Counted from the first letter of the stretch, positions 38,501 to 48,972 are shown. The stretch: 64,000 nt of DNA from Clostridiales bacterium (GCA_019419955.1 JAHZIB010000003.1:27816-91815), one strand, 5' to 3'. The notes: generated by a model from the sequence alone, not told the origin. Numbers and translations: made by a program.

Positions 38501-41500
38501 ATGAGAAAGAAAGTTTTGTTAACTATTATTTGTTTTTTTATTATTTTTTCTAATTTTGCTTTATCATCAGTGAAAGCTGTATATAATGCTTCAGAAGTAC
38601 AAAATACTGTACAAGTACATACAAATAATATGAATCAATTAGATGAAGAAATTAGAGCTAGTACAACTGTAAAAGAAAATACTCAAGAAATTAATAATAT
38701 AAAAGAATTAGAAAGTAGTAAATATATAATAGATGACGAAAATAAAATAATTTATAGGGTAGTACCAGAGACCAGAGTAGATGTGTTTAAAAATAATTTT
38801 AGTATTCCAGAATATATTAAAGTATTTGAAAACGGGAACTGTGAAAATGAAGTTCTGGATGGATATATTGGAACTGGTATGGTATTGAGGAATGAAACCA
38901 ACAATGAAATTTATAAAATAAGTGTAATTGGAGATCTTAATTCTGATGGAAAAATAACACAAATAGAACTTACAAATATTATTAGACATGTTGTAGGTTT
39001 AAAGGAGTATAAGTTATCTGGTTATATGCTAAGATCAGCAGATATAAATAATGATAATGCAGTTAATCATATAGATATTACCCTTATAATAAGATATAAC
39101 GTATACGGAGAATTGGATATAGAAGAAAACCAAGAAATTAAATCTCCAGATATAGAGATTGTTGAAGGAACAGAAGGAAACAACGAATGGTATACAAGTA
39201 ATATAAAGTTTAGAGTAAAGGCGAATGAGGAAGATGTAGATAAAATTGACAAAACTACATATAAAATATCCGGTTCTAAAATACAAGGAGAAACAGAAAT
39301 AAAGGAAGACGATATAATAAGCTTAAATGAGGGTACATATTTAATTTCAGCATATGCTTATGACAAAAGCGGTTTCAAATCTCTAGCAACAAGAAAAACT
39401 ATTAAGATTGATACAACAAAACCAAATGTGGGTCAACTTGATATGTGGCTTAATAAAGTAAATGGAGAGAGATATGTACAAGGTACATGGACAAATCAAA
39501 ATGTAATTTTACAGCTTGTTAATGGTAGTGATGAATTAAGTGGACATGCTAAAACTACATATTCAGTTAAAGAAAATGAAAATATACCAGAGGGAACAAT
39601 AGAGAATAAAGTTCTAGAAAATAATGGAACGTATACAGCAATAGTTAAAACAGAAGATATAGCGGGAAATAGTAGTACTAAAGAATATATAATTAAAATA
39701 GACAAAAGTGCTACATCAAATCCAGACATTAAAGTAATAAGTGGAGACAAAGCTCAGAATTCTGATTGGTATAATGGAGATAGTGTAGTATTACAAATAA
39801 CAAATGAGAAACAAATAGATGGAGCTTCTAAAATAGTTAAAACGACATATAAAATAGAAGGAATAAACCAGGTAGAAGAAACAGAAATAGAAGACGGTGG
39901 AACGATAACTATAAACGAAAATGGAATATATACAATAACTGCGTATAATATTAATGAGGCTGGGCAAAAATCTGATGGTGTAAGTATTGTTGTAAAAAAA
40001 GACAATACTATACCAGATGCACCTGAAATAGATGTTACTGAAGGAACAAAAGCTGAAGATAGTGATTGGTATATAAATGATATATCATTACAAGTTAAAA
40101 AGGCGGAGATAGAATCATATTTGTCACCAATAAACAAAATAACATATAAGATAGAGGGAACAAAGCAAGTAGAAGAAACAGAAATAGATGACGGTGGAAC
40201 GATAACTATAAATGAAAATGGAATATATACAATAACAGTATACAATTATAATGAAGCAGGTAAAAAATCTGAAGGAAAAACTGTAACAATAAAAAAAGAT
40301 GATACTACATTAAATACACCGATTATTGATATTATAGCAGGTACTAAAAACGAAAATAGTGAATGGTATAAAGATAATGTAACATTACTTGTAAAACAAG
40401 CTGAAATAGAAAGTGATTTGGCCCCAATAGTTAAAATGACTTACAAAATAGAAGGTGCTTTACAATTAGAAGAAACAGAAATTGAAAATGGTGGAAGTAT
40501 AACTATAAATAGAAATGGAATATATATGATAACAGTATATAATTATAATGAGGCAGGTAAGAAATCTGAAAAAACAATAACAATAAAAAGAGATGACACT
40601 ACACCAAATGCACCTGGTATACAAGTAATAGATGGCAATCAATCTAGTATAAGTGATTGGTATATAAGTGATGTTACATTACAAGTAAAACAAACAGAAG
40701 TTGCAGTAGGATTATCTCCAATAAATAAAGTGACTTATACAATAGATGGCGCAACTAATGTACCTGAAACTGAAATTGTAGACGAAGGAACTATTAAGAT
40801 TACCTCAGAAGGAATATCAACTGTTAAAGTATATAATTATAACGAAGCGGGGACAAAATCTCCAGAAGCAATTATAATTATAAAGAAAGATACAGTAGAG
40901 CCAAGCAAATCTAATATTAATGCACAAGATATAAAAGCTACTTCATTTACTTTAGTTAGCGAAGCCTTGGACGATACATCTGGTATTATTAAATATGAAT
41001 TTTATTTGGATGATAAATTATTAAGTACAGTAGAATCATCAGAGAATAAGGTAGAAGTCGTAGCAGAAAATTTAACATCTGGAGTCCATAAAGCATATGT
41101 TATAGTTACAGATGCAGCAGGCAATACTAAAAAATCACAAATAATTGATGTGAAAACTGAAAGACTTACAGAAAGTGAAATTAATTATTTTGAATTTGTT
41201 ATAACAAAAAATGAGATAACTAATAGTAGTGGAGAAATAGTTGATAGTGGAGCTGTATCAACAATTTCTGATACAAGCTTAACACCTATTGCAAAATATA
41301 TAATGATTAACTCAACTGAACAAAATATAAAAGGAACATTAGAGGGAAAGTTGAGATTAGTACGTAAGGATGGAACAGTAGTAGAAGAATTCGATTATTT
41401 ACCAAATGATTTAATAATTAATATGTCATATTATTCAAATGGAAGCGGGACAAACTTTACTCATGAAAAGCAAGCTGTTTTCTTTGGAATAAATTTAAAT

Positions 41501-41680
41501 TCACAAAATGTAGGAGAAGGACAGACTGTTAATACTAATATTACTATTCCAAATTTACAAGAGAATAAATTTATTTTATCAGACAAAAAGCAAACTGGTA
41601 CTCAAACATATACAAGAGCAACGATTGAATCAATTAGTTTAAATGGAGAAAATATACCATTTAGAATTGTACAAGAATAA
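38501..41680 (+). CDS. Dockerin-bearing secreted protein with Ig-like repeats
   Basis: 1059 residues. Signal peptide 1-26 (ends VKA). Residues 144-199 form a dockerin type I-like pair of calcium loops: GDLNSDGKITQIELTNIIRHV and ADINNDNAVNHIDITLIIRY. From about residue 210, several beta-sandwich modules; four or five near-identical ~97-residue tandem units between about residues 405 and 800 (SDWYxxDxxLQVK...KITYKIEGxxQVEETEI...GTITINENGIYTITVYNYNEAGKKS). Then another Ig-like unit and a unique C-terminal domain. No membrane anchor, so it would be held by a cohesin partner. Such a partner is encoded in the same operon (45037). Ribosome site TAGGAGGG. Confidence 0.82.
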   Translation: MRKKVLLTIICFFIIFSNFALSSVKAVYNASEVQNTVQVHTNNMNQLDEEIRASTTVKENTQEINNIKELESSKYIIDDENKIIYRVVPETRVDVFKNNFSIPEYIKVFENGNCENEVLDGYIGTGMVLRNETNNEIYKISVIGDLNSDGKITQIELTNIIRHVVGLKEYKLSGYMLRSADINNDNAVNHIDITLIIRYNVYGELDIEENQEIKSPDIEIVEGTEGNNEWYTSNIKFRVKANEEDVDKIDKTTYKISGSKIQGETEIKEDDIISLNEGTYLISAYAYDKSGFKSLATRKTIKIDTTKPNVGQLDMWLNKVNGERYVQGTWTNQNVILQLVNGSDELSGHAKTTYSVKENENIPEGTIENKVLENNGTYTAIVKTEDIAGNSSTKEYIIKIDKSATSNPDIKVISGDKAQNSDWYNGDSVVLQITNEKQIDGASKIVKTTYKIEGINQVEETEIEDGGTITINENGIYTITAYNINEAGQKSDGVSIVVKKDNTIPDAPEIDVTEGTKAEDSDWYINDISLQVKKAEIESYLSPINKITYKIEGTKQVEETEIDDGGTITINENGIYTITVYNYNEAGKKSEGKTVTIKKDDTTLNTPIIDIIAGTKNENSEWYKDNVTLLVKQAEIESDLAPIVKMTYKIEGALQLEETEIENGGSITINRNGIYMITVYNYNEAGKKSEKTITIKRDDTTPNAPGIQVIDGNQSSISDWYISDVTLQVKQTEVAVGLSPINKVTYTIDGATNVPETEIVDEGTIKITSEGISTVKVYNYNEAGTKSPEAIIIIKKDTVEPSKSNINAQDIKATSFTLVSEALDDTSGIIKYEFYLDDKLLSTVESSENKVEVVAENLTSGVHKAYVIVTDAAGNTKKSQIIDVKTERLTESEINYFEFVITKNEITNSSGEIVDSGAVSTISDTSLTPIAKYIMINSTEQNIKGTLEGKLRLVRKDGTVVEEFDYLPNDLIINMSYYSNGSGTNFTHEKQAVFFGINLNSQNVGEGQTVNTNITIPNLQENKFILSDKKQTGTQTYTRATIESISLNGENIPFRIVQE
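39721..40890 (+). repeat. Tandem coding repeats (Ig-like units)
   Basis: Units of about 290 bp repeated in tandem within the dockerin gene. Blocks such as GAAGAAACAGAAATAGA and GGTGGAACGATAACTATAAA recur almost unchanged at about 39875-39915 and 40170-40210, less exactly later. Such arrays can expand or shrink by recombination, changing the protein length. Confidence 0.8.
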
Positions 41681-41714
41681 TGAAAAATTAATAGAAAGGA
41701 GAGCAAGAGAAGAA

Positions 41715-44700
41715 ATGAGCAAAAAATTAGGAAGAATATTGAAAGTAATTACTATAATATTAGTGCTATTATTTGTGTTACAAATAATAGTAAATGTTTC
41801 AAAAGCAGCCGAAGTTGTAGAGCTTTCTCTTGTTCCTAGTCCATATATAGATATAGTTTTAGCTAAAGGGAGGACAGATGTTAATTTAAGTAATTTTAAA
41901 AAGGATATGGAGACTGCTCTAAAAAATAGAGGAATAGATATAGACAAAGTTAATATTACCTCTATTGAAAGTCAAGATGTGAATTTGCAGACAGCTTTTC
42001 AATGGAAAGAAGATGTATCATCTAGCGTCGGAAGTATAGAAATTACTAATAATGGTAAAGATGTATATATGAAAGGAAATCCTACTAATCAGGGGAAAAA
42101 TGCTATATGGATTATTCCAGACGAAAAAGCAGAACAAAAATTTACATTTGATTATGATATAGATTTTGGTGATAACTATAATGCAGCAGGAATGCTTTTG
42201 AAAGTAAAAGAATATTCTGACAGACTAGAAGGGTATGCATTAAGTTTTAATAAATCAGACAGAGATTGGGCAGGCACTTCAGGGGGTGCAAGTGGAGCTT
42301 TATGGGAAATTACATACACATTGAATGAAAATTATTCAAATATACAAAAAACTCTTGTACGTTCATTAGATATAGATTCATCTGGCACTATGACTGTAGA
42401 AGTTACAGATGAAGATATAATTATTTCAGGAGCAGGGCTAAGTGATAAAGTAACATATGAGATTGAAAAAGAATATGGGCTCGGATTTGGTTTTTTCTCA
42501 GATCATTATTCACATGGATGTAATGATATAGGGCATTTCGAACTAGAAAATATAAATCTAACAAATACTATAGTAAAAAAGATGGAAGAAGTATTAAGGG
42601 AGCCAGAATTCAGAGAAGAATCCATAAAGGCTTTAGTCAATGTTCAAGATAACACAAATAAACAATTAACAAATTCTTCATCATTAGGAGAATTATTAAC
42701 AAGAACTATAAATGATGAAATTCATTTTATGGGATGGGGAACTGATCAAAATATAAATGAGTTTAAGAACTTTATTGCAGCAAATAATAATAATGGATTA
42801 TTTACTTATAATACAAATTATACAAATGCAATAAATGATACAGCAGATTATATAAAGAGTTTAATAGATGCATATAAATCTTCACAATATGTTATTTTGA
42901 ATGAACCAACAGAAATAATGGCAAACCAATCTGGAATTATGACAGGGACTGCAGATTCTGAATATCCATATGGAAAGTGGAAAATTATACATGATTGTGA
43001 GTATTATGAAAATAATATTGGTCAATTTGCAGATTCTAACCAATATATGCCTGATATGATAACAGAATTTAATAAAACTGGTAAATACCAAATATTCTTT
43101 GCAGATCAAGCGGTTATACCGACCGAAATATATGTACATCGTAGACCCGTAGCAGAAATTGATGTATATAGAAGTGGAGATACTGTAGGGCTAACAAGTT
43201 TAGGATATGATTTGGATAATTATTCGAATAATAAGGGAATAGCAGAAGAAGAATGGAAATATAGAAAAGTAGGATCAACAACCTGGACAATGGGGAAATT
43301 AACAGATATATCAGATGGGACAGATTATTTAGTTCAACTCAGGGTAAAGGACTTTCAAAATACATGGAGTTACCCTATAAGCAAGTATATTACGAAAAGT
43401 AGTGTTCAGCCCATAGCATCATTTAAAATAAAAAATGTTAATACATCTATTTATGAAGACATTGAAATTGTAGATGGCTCATATGATCCATCTGGAGGTA
43501 CAATTACCAAACGTACTTGGACAGTAACAAAGGATGGAAGGCAAATATATTCTGGTAGTACTCCACTTACTAATTATGAAGGTTATGGAACAGGCGAATA
43601 TGTAATGGGTCTAACAGTAACAAGTAGTTCTGGTAAAGTATCAGAAAAATTCACAAGACATTTTACTATAATTCCAGATGATGAGGCACCAGAATTTGTG
43701 GCAGACCCAGTTAATTGTGATTGGAAAACGTCTCAAACTGTAAATATAGAGTTTTCTGATAGATTAGGAAGTGGCTTTAAAAGTTACAAGTATGCTATAA
43801 CTGATAGTCAAGAAATACCAACTAGCTGGAGCTCACCTATTAGTAAACAAAATGATTCAATAACAATTAATCAAGAAGGAATAAAATATTTACATATAAT
43901 TGCTACAGATAATGCAGGTAATACAAGTAAAGATAGAGTGCTGGGTCCATATAATATAGATAGATCTGCTCCTACAGGTAGTATAGACTATAATCCTAAA
44001 TCTTGGGTTATAGATACAATAGAGTTAGATTGGAAATTTTCAGATAGTAAGAGTGGACTAGCTAAAGTAGTATTACCAGACGGACAAGAAATAACCAATT
44101 CTTCAACAGGTAAGTATACAGTAACTGAGAATGGTACATATAATTTTACCGTAACAGATAATTTGGGGAATAGCCAAATTATTTCAAAGGAAATTACAAA
44201 TATAGATAAAGTTGATCCGATTATAGCACTATCTCAAAAACCTACAGAATGGACTGACTCTAATACCATAATTACTTGGGAATGTACTGATACACAAAGT
44301 GGTTTTAGAGAAGTATTATTGCCAGATGGAACTCTTTCTAAGAATTCAAAGGGTGAATATATTGCTAGTAGGGTTGGAACATATACTTTTATAGGTTATG
44401 ATAATGTGGGAAATGAAAAAACAGTTAGTATACAAGTTCAAAATGTAGATAAAACATCACCAAGCTTAGAATTAAATACAAATTTTACTGATTGGGTTAA
44501 TGAAGATATAATGATTGATTGGAATTCTTCTGATTTACAAAGTGGTTTTAGAGATATTTTATTACCAGACGGAAGTTTAACAAAATCTAATAAAGGAACT
44601 TATGTTGCAAAGCAAAACGGTGTGTATACTTTTGTTTCATATGATAATGTTGGTAATACGACAATGAAAAATATAGAAATAAAAAATATAGATAAAATAG

Positions 44701-44927
44701 CTCCAGAAATTACATTGGAATTAGGAAAAGGTACAAATGGAGAAACTATAATAAGGTGGAGTATGTCAGATGCAGAAAGTGGAGAAAAAGAAATGCTAAT
44801 GCCTAATGGAAAGCTCTCTAATAATGTGAGCGGAGAGTATGAGGTAACTGCAGAAGGTAGCTATACATTTGTAGCATATGATATTGCTGGTAATATGGGA
44901 ATAAAAACAATTCATGTTAAATTATAA
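41715..44927 (+). CDS. Large secreted protein with tandem Ig-like repeats
   Basis: 1070 residues from the ATG at 41715; the longer frame from 41643 overlaps the previous gene and lacks a ribosome site. Signal segment about 8-33 (ends SKA). The N-terminal ~450 residues are an unrecognised domain containing a lectin/glucanase-like beta section (FTFDYDIDFGDNYNAAGMLLKVKEYSDRLEGYALSFNKSD). Then PKD-like and Ig-like units (QPIASFKIKNV..., DDEAPEFVADPVNCDW...), ending in four ~85-residue bacterial Ig repeats marked by Y-D-N-V/A-G-N and LLPDGxL. No anchor or dockerin seen. It sits between the dockerin and cohesin genes and is probably part of the same surface complex. Confidence 0.78.
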   Translation: MSKKLGRILKVITIILVLLFVLQIIVNVSKAAEVVELSLVPSPYIDIVLAKGRTDVNLSNFKKDMETALKNRGIDIDKVNITSIESQDVNLQTAFQWKEDVSSSVGSIEITNNGKDVYMKGNPTNQGKNAIWIIPDEKAEQKFTFDYDIDFGDNYNAAGMLLKVKEYSDRLEGYALSFNKSDRDWAGTSGGASGALWEITYTLNENYSNIQKTLVRSLDIDSSGTMTVEVTDEDIIISGAGLSDKVTYEIEKEYGLGFGFFSDHYSHGCNDIGHFELENINLTNTIVKKMEEVLREPEFREESIKALVNVQDNTNKQLTNSSSLGELLTRTINDEIHFMGWGTDQNINEFKNFIAANNNNGLFTYNTNYTNAINDTADYIKSLIDAYKSSQYVILNEPTEIMANQSGIMTGTADSEYPYGKWKIIHDCEYYENNIGQFADSNQYMPDMITEFNKTGKYQIFFADQAVIPTEIYVHRRPVAEIDVYRSGDTVGLTSLGYDLDNYSNNKGIAEEEWKYRKVGSTTWTMGKLTDISDGTDYLVQLRVKDFQNTWSYPISKYITKSSVQPIASFKIKNVNTSIYEDIEIVDGSYDPSGGTITKRTWTVTKDGRQIYSGSTPLTNYEGYGTGEYVMGLTVTSSSGKVSEKFTRHFTIIPDDEAPEFVADPVNCDWKTSQTVNIEFSDRLGSGFKSYKYAITDSQEIPTSWSSPISKQNDSITINQEGIKYLHIIATDNAGNTSKDRVLGPYNIDRSAPTGSIDYNPKSWVIDTIELDWKFSDSKSGLAKVVLPDGQEITNSSTGKYTVTENGTYNFTVTDNLGNSQIISKEITNIDKVDPIIALSQKPTEWTDSNTIITWECTDTQSGFREVLLPDGTLSKNSKGEYIASRVGTYTFIGYDNVGNEKTVSIQVQNVDKTSPSLELNTNFTDWVNEDIMIDWNSSDLQSGFRDILLPDGSLTKSNKGTYVAKQNGVYTFVSYDNVGNTTMKNIEIKNIDKIAPEITLELGKGTNGETIIRWSMSDAESGEKEMLMPNGKLSNNVSGEYEVTAEGSYTFVAYDIAGNMGIKTIHVKL

Positions 44928-45036
44928 TTTAAACATTGATTTTTTGAGAAAATATATTATAATTAGTTAAGAAAATTTTGTAATGTAATGAATAGAAAAA
45001 ATTACAAAGGAAAAGATAATAAAAAAAGGAGGAGTT

Positions 45037-45720
45037 ATGAAAAAAATAAAAAAATTATTTATACTAATAGTCTTAATTTCAATTTTAGGAATGACTAAAT
45101 TTGTTTATGCAAGTAGTTTTAACTTTACTACAAATACAAGTTTAAATACACTAAAACCTGGTGATACTGTTGAAATTAGTTTAAGCATATCTAATATAGA
45201 TGTTGGAGAAAGTGGAATTAATACAATAGAAGCCGTATTAGAATATGATGAAAATGTTTTTGAACCAGTTTTGCCAACTGATTTTGCGGGTTTAAATAAC
45301 TGGTCTATAACATATAATAATGAAGAAGGAGAAAATAAAGGAAAATTTGTAGCAGTTATAGTGCAAGAAGGAGTAACGGAAACTCAAGAAATTGGAAAAT
45401 TAACATTAAAAGTGAAGTCTAATGTTAATGTAGATTCTACAAATATTACTTTTAGTAATATAAAATCTAATGATGGAGTAGAAGAAATTACTAATCCAGA
45501 CAAAACTATTTCTCTAAAAATTAATAAACCTATAATTGAAGAGCCAGAAGAACCTAAAACTAATACAATTAACAAAAACACAATGGATGAAGAAGAAAAT
45601 TTAAGTCCTAATAATATTCCTCAAACAGGGGATAATATTTATATAATAATTGGAATAGTATTAGCTATAATTTTAGTAGGAATAATTGCATATAAATTGA
45701 AAAATGAGGACACTCTTTAA
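45037..45720 (+). CDS. Cohesin-domain protein with sortase-type anchor
   Basis: 227 residues. Signal peptide 1-25 (ends VYA). Residues 27-165 match the cohesin fold: FTTNTSLNTLKPGDTVEISLSISNIDV..., an L-E-Y-D-E-N-V-F strand typical of cohesins, GKFVAVIVQEG and IGKLTLKVKSN. A Glu/Pro/Asn linker follows, then IPQTG (a variant of LPXTG), a membrane segment and the tail YKLKNEDTL. Cohesins bind dockerins tightly; here the cohesin would be covalently fixed to the wall by sortase and could display the dockerin protein at 38501. AAAGGAGGAG ribosome site and a strong terminator after the gene. No sortase gene is in the window. Confidence 0.85.
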   Translation: MKKIKKLFILIVLISILGMTKFVYASSFNFTTNTSLNTLKPGDTVEISLSISNIDVGESGINTIEAVLEYDENVFEPVLPTDFAGLNNWSITYNNEEGENKGKFVAVIVQEGVTETQEIGKLTLKVKSNVNVDSTNITFSNIKSNDGVEEITNPDKTISLKINKPIIEEPEEPKTNTINKNTMDEEENLSPNNIPQTGDNIYIIIGIVLAIILVGIIAYKLKNEDTL

Positions 45721-45725
45721 AATTA

Positions 45726-45776
45726 AAAATTCACATACCAGTCTTGAGTTTTATCAAAAACTGGTGTGTGAATTTT
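45726..45776 (+). terminator. Terminator after the cohesin operon
   Basis: AAAATTCACATACCAGT and ACTGGTGTGTGAATTTT form a ~17-bp stem (one or two mismatches) with a ~17-base loop, five bases after the stop. Confidence 0.9.
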
Positions 45777-45779
45777 ACA

Positions 45780-45905
45780 TTTAGGTTAAGCCACCTTGAG
45801 ATGTCCGAGCAAAGTGGGGACATGTATTTTGTCGTTGCTTCAGAGAATGTTTCTATGAAATGCCTTTTTTCTATATGTGTTAACCCAGAGTCAATTTACA
45901 GTTTT
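45780..45905 (+). repeat. Dispersed intergenic repeat, copy E
   Basis: GGTTAAGCCACCTTGAG, ATGTCC-GAGCAAAGTG-GGGACAT hairpin and ATGTATTTTG closely match copies A and B, and the following ~60 bases match the tail of copy B (CAGAGA...GAAA.GCCTTT). A reading frame across it (45744-45968) is not a gene. The rest of the spacer to 46174 is AT-rich leader of spoIIE with a TATAAT-like box near 46084; nothing else is seen. Confidence 0.75.
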
Positions 45906-46174
45906 ACGAATACTTTTGAAGAAAGTTTTTCTCCGCAAAATATTGAAAAAAAATACAAAATGCGATAAAATAATAAACACAAGTTGTAAAATAATAAATA
46001 AGAAATAAATAACACATCACATTTTGTAAAAAACTTTTTTATATTATGGATTAAATGTGACAAAAAAATTATTTTTAAAGAACTATAATTAGATAGCATT
46101 AAAAGCTATAAATACAAAAGAAAAGCTAGTTTAAGAACTTTAATGCATAAATAAAAAGTTTAGAGGTGGTTAGT

Positions 46175-48661
46175 ATGTTTCAAAATATTACAAGAGATTT
46201 TGGTGATAATCCAAATGAGCATGAAGAGAATAATAAAAAAGTATTAGCAAAAGATGTGTTGAAAAGATTATTTGCAAAACAAAATATATTTTTATATATA
46301 GTAACTTTCTTAATATCTATGGTAGGATTTAGTGGAAGTAGTCTTGTTTTTACAATGCTACCTTTCGGACTAGCTATAATCGCAGCAGCTCTTGGAAATA
46401 ATAGACCAGTTGGAGTTATGTATATACTTTCACTGATTGGTACATTTATAAGCTTTGGACTTAGTAATTTTCTAATATACTTTATTACATCACTAATCTT
46501 TTTTGTTGCAGTTCTTATAAAAAGACCCAAGTTACAAGAGAATGTTAACGAGAAAAAAAAGGTTGGTGGACACCTTGTTTTAGCTGTGATATTGGTACAA
46601 GTTGTTCCTATTTTTTTCAAAACCTTCTATGTGTTTGATTTATTAACAGGTATCATGCTTGGAATTACTACATATATTTTCTACAAAATTTTTGTAAACT
46701 CAATTCCTATGATAATAGACTTTGGAAAAAGACGCGCATTTACAATAGAGGAAGTAATTGGTACAAGCCTATTACTTGCTATAACAGTTACTGTTTTCGG
46801 AACCTTTACGATATTTGGTTTTTCTGTAAAAAACATATTAAGTATTTTAATTGTTTTGGTGCTTGGTTGGAAGAATGGTATGCTAGTTGGTGCTACAGGA
46901 GGAGTCACAATAGGTGTAGTGCTTGGAGTGATTACTGGAACTGAACCAATAATGATTGCTGCATATGCGATTTCAGGTCTTATTGCAGGATTATTAAATA
47001 GATTTGGAAGAATAGGCGTTATAGTAGGGTTTGCGCTTGGAAATGTGGTTTTGGCATATGCTGCAAATGGAAATACATCTCAATTAATACTATTTCAAGA
47101 GATATTAATAGCTGCATTAGGTCTTCTAGCAATACCAAAAAATGTTGAAATAAATATAGAGGATTTAGTTGGAGTAACAAAACTTTTACCTGAGACAACA
47201 CCAAAAGATTTGGATGGTAACAAAGATACAATTTATAAACTGAATAGTATTTCAGATACAATTTACGATATTGCAGAGAGTTATGGTGAGGCTGCAGCAA
47301 CAATCTTAACAGAGAAAGAGCTAAAAGAGCAGGAGCGAAATAATATAGATATTTTCTTAGACGAGTTTAAGAAAAATATAGAAGAACTTGAAGACAATAT
47401 GTTATTTGAAGAAATGTATTATCCTACGGAAGAACTGATTACAGACATTTTTAATATTTTATTAGAGAATGACATTATTACAGAAAAAGAATTAATAAGA
47501 GTTCTTGAAAAGAGCAATAACTATATTGTTGGATTTGATAATACGAAAGGGCAAGCAAGAGAAGATATATATAAGATTGTAAAGGCTTTAAATTACTCAT
47601 ATAGAGTTAGCAAAATGAACTTTATATGGAAAAAGAAATTAGATGAGAGTAAGAAAAATATATCATCACAACTTAAAGGTGTTTCTGAAGCTATATCTCA
47701 AATGGCAAATGATATAGATAGGAAAGAGGATCAGTTTATAGAGTTGAAGCAAGAGATAAATAGTCTGTTAGAACAAAAAGAAATTAAGATTAAGAGTATT
47801 GAGATAAAACAAATGAATTCTAGCAGATATATTGTGGAAGTCTATACTGATATATGTGGTAATACGGATGGAACAGAATGTGATATAAAGAAAATTTCAA
47901 AAATCTTAAGTAAAGTATTGGACCAAAAAATGGTTATACAAAAACAAGAGTGTGGTTTGCGTTTAGATAGAAATATCTGCAAATTTACATATATTTCGGA
48001 TGACAAATATAATTTACAAATAGGTGTTGCTAAATCAACAAAGGCTGGTTCATCTGTTTCTGGAGATAATAGTCTACAAATAAAGTTAGACGATGGAAAA
48101 TATTTGTTGGCCTTAAGTGATGGAATGGGGTCAGGTCCAGAAGCTATGAAAAGTAGTAAGATAGCAGTTAAAATGTTAGAGAGATTATTAACAGCAGGTT
48201 TTGAAAAAGATGTGTCGTTGAAACTTATAAACTCTACTCTATCTGCAAATTCAGATGAGGATATGTATGCAACACTGGATATAGAAATTTTAGATTTGTT
48301 TAATGGCAATATGGAATTTATAAAAAATAGTGCATGTCCTACATATGTAAAAAGAGGGAGAAATGTGCAATTACTTAAATCAATGTCACTTCCAACAGGA
48401 ATACTAAATGATATAGATTTAGTCGTATATGATTATGACTTGCAAGATGGAGACATTCTTGTGATGTGTACAGATGGAGTAATTGATTCAAACAAGGAGT
48501 TCATAAATAAGCAAGTTTGGTTAAGATATTTGTTAGAGGACATGGAAACAAATGATGCTCAACAGATTGCTGATATAATAATAAGAGAAGCAATAGATAA
48601 TGATTTTGGAAATCAGAAAGATGATATGACGGTTTTAGTTGCGAGAATAAGTAAAAAATAG
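46175..48661 (+). CDS. spoIIE: Stage II sporulation protein E
   Basis: 828 residues from the ATG at 46175 (GAGGTGG just upstream; the GTG at 46166 overlaps it). About ten membrane segments (residues ~35-330), a helical regulatory middle (KKNIEELEDNMLFEEMYYPTEELITDIFNIL...), and a C-terminal PP2C phosphatase with LALSDGMGSGPEAMKSS and MCTDGVID metal-binding aspartates. SpoIIE dephosphorylates SpoIIAA to switch on sigma-F in the forespore and also acts at the polar septum. Its presence shows the organism can enter endospore formation. Single-gene transcript ended by a terminator. Confidence 0.97.
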   Translation: MFQNITRDFGDNPNEHEENNKKVLAKDVLKRLFAKQNIFLYIVTFLISMVGFSGSSLVFTMLPFGLAIIAAALGNNRPVGVMYILSLIGTFISFGLSNFLIYFITSLIFFVAVLIKRPKLQENVNEKKKVGGHLVLAVILVQVVPIFFKTFYVFDLLTGIMLGITTYIFYKIFVNSIPMIIDFGKRRAFTIEEVIGTSLLLAITVTVFGTFTIFGFSVKNILSILIVLVLGWKNGMLVGATGGVTIGVVLGVITGTEPIMIAAYAISGLIAGLLNRFGRIGVIVGFALGNVVLAYAANGNTSQLILFQEILIAALGLLAIPKNVEINIEDLVGVTKLLPETTPKDLDGNKDTIYKLNSISDTIYDIAESYGEAAATILTEKELKEQERNNIDIFLDEFKKNIEELEDNMLFEEMYYPTEELITDIFNILLENDIITEKELIRVLEKSNNYIVGFDNTKGQAREDIYKIVKALNYSYRVSKMNFIWKKKLDESKKNISSQLKGVSEAISQMANDIDRKEDQFIELKQEINSLLEQKEIKIKSIEIKQMNSSRYIVEVYTDICGNTDGTECDIKKISKILSKVLDQKMVIQKQECGLRLDRNICKFTYISDDKYNLQIGVAKSTKAGSSVSGDNSLQIKLDDGKYLLALSDGMGSGPEAMKSSKIAVKMLERLLTAGFEKDVSLKLINSTLSANSDEDMYATLDIEILDLFNGNMEFIKNSACPTYVKRGRNVQLLKSMSLPTGILNDIDLVVYDYDLQDGDILVMCTDGVIDSNKEFINKQVWLRYLLEDMETNDAQQIADIIIREAIDNDFGNQKDDMTVLVARISKK

Positions 48662-48688
48662 GGAAAGTGGCAAAGTCACTTTCCTTTT
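48662..48688 (+). terminator. Terminator after spoIIE
   Basis: GGAAAGTG...CACTTTCC hairpin with TTTT directly after, starting at the spoIIE stop. Confidence 0.9.
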
Positions 48689-48737
48689 AACTGTAATATT
48701 TTGTGGTTATAGGATAATTATTTAATATTCTTTTATA

Positions 48738-48972
48738 GTCGAAGATCTTGTGCCTCTAATGATTGTATTTATTGAGCCCAAGATTATATAATTTTTTATT
48801 TTTATTTCCGGCCCCCAACATCGCACAAACTGTACAAACTTCACATTCGTTCAGTTTAACAGTTTGTAAGCTTGTCGGTCCCCACCTTAAGCACTCCAAT
48901 AAAAATAAAAAATTATATAATCTTGGGCTTAAATGAAAATAACTATACTTTTAGAGGCACAAGATTTTCGAC
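48738..48972. repeat. Large inverted-repeat element (~235 bp)
   Basis: Left arm 48738-48806 and right arm 48898-48972 are complementary over two long blocks: outer GTCGAAGATCTTGTGCCTCTA against TAGAGGCACAAGATTTTCGAC, and inner AGCCCAAGATTATATAATTT against its complement, extending through TTTTTATTTTTATT. The ~90-base centre, richer in G and C, has its own CAAACTGT/ACAGTTTG stem. No reading frame inside. It could be a MITE-type element or a structured RNA; no clear target-site duplication was found. Confidence 0.8.

Noticed and set aside
39721..40890. CRISPR-like array
   Set aside because: The ~290-bp tandem units are coding repeats in frame within the dockerin gene, with no short repeat-spacer structure.
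45744..45968. 74-residue reading frame after the cohesin gene
   Set aside because: It lies across a terminator and dispersed repeat copy E, lacks a ribosome site and shows no protein-like pattern.
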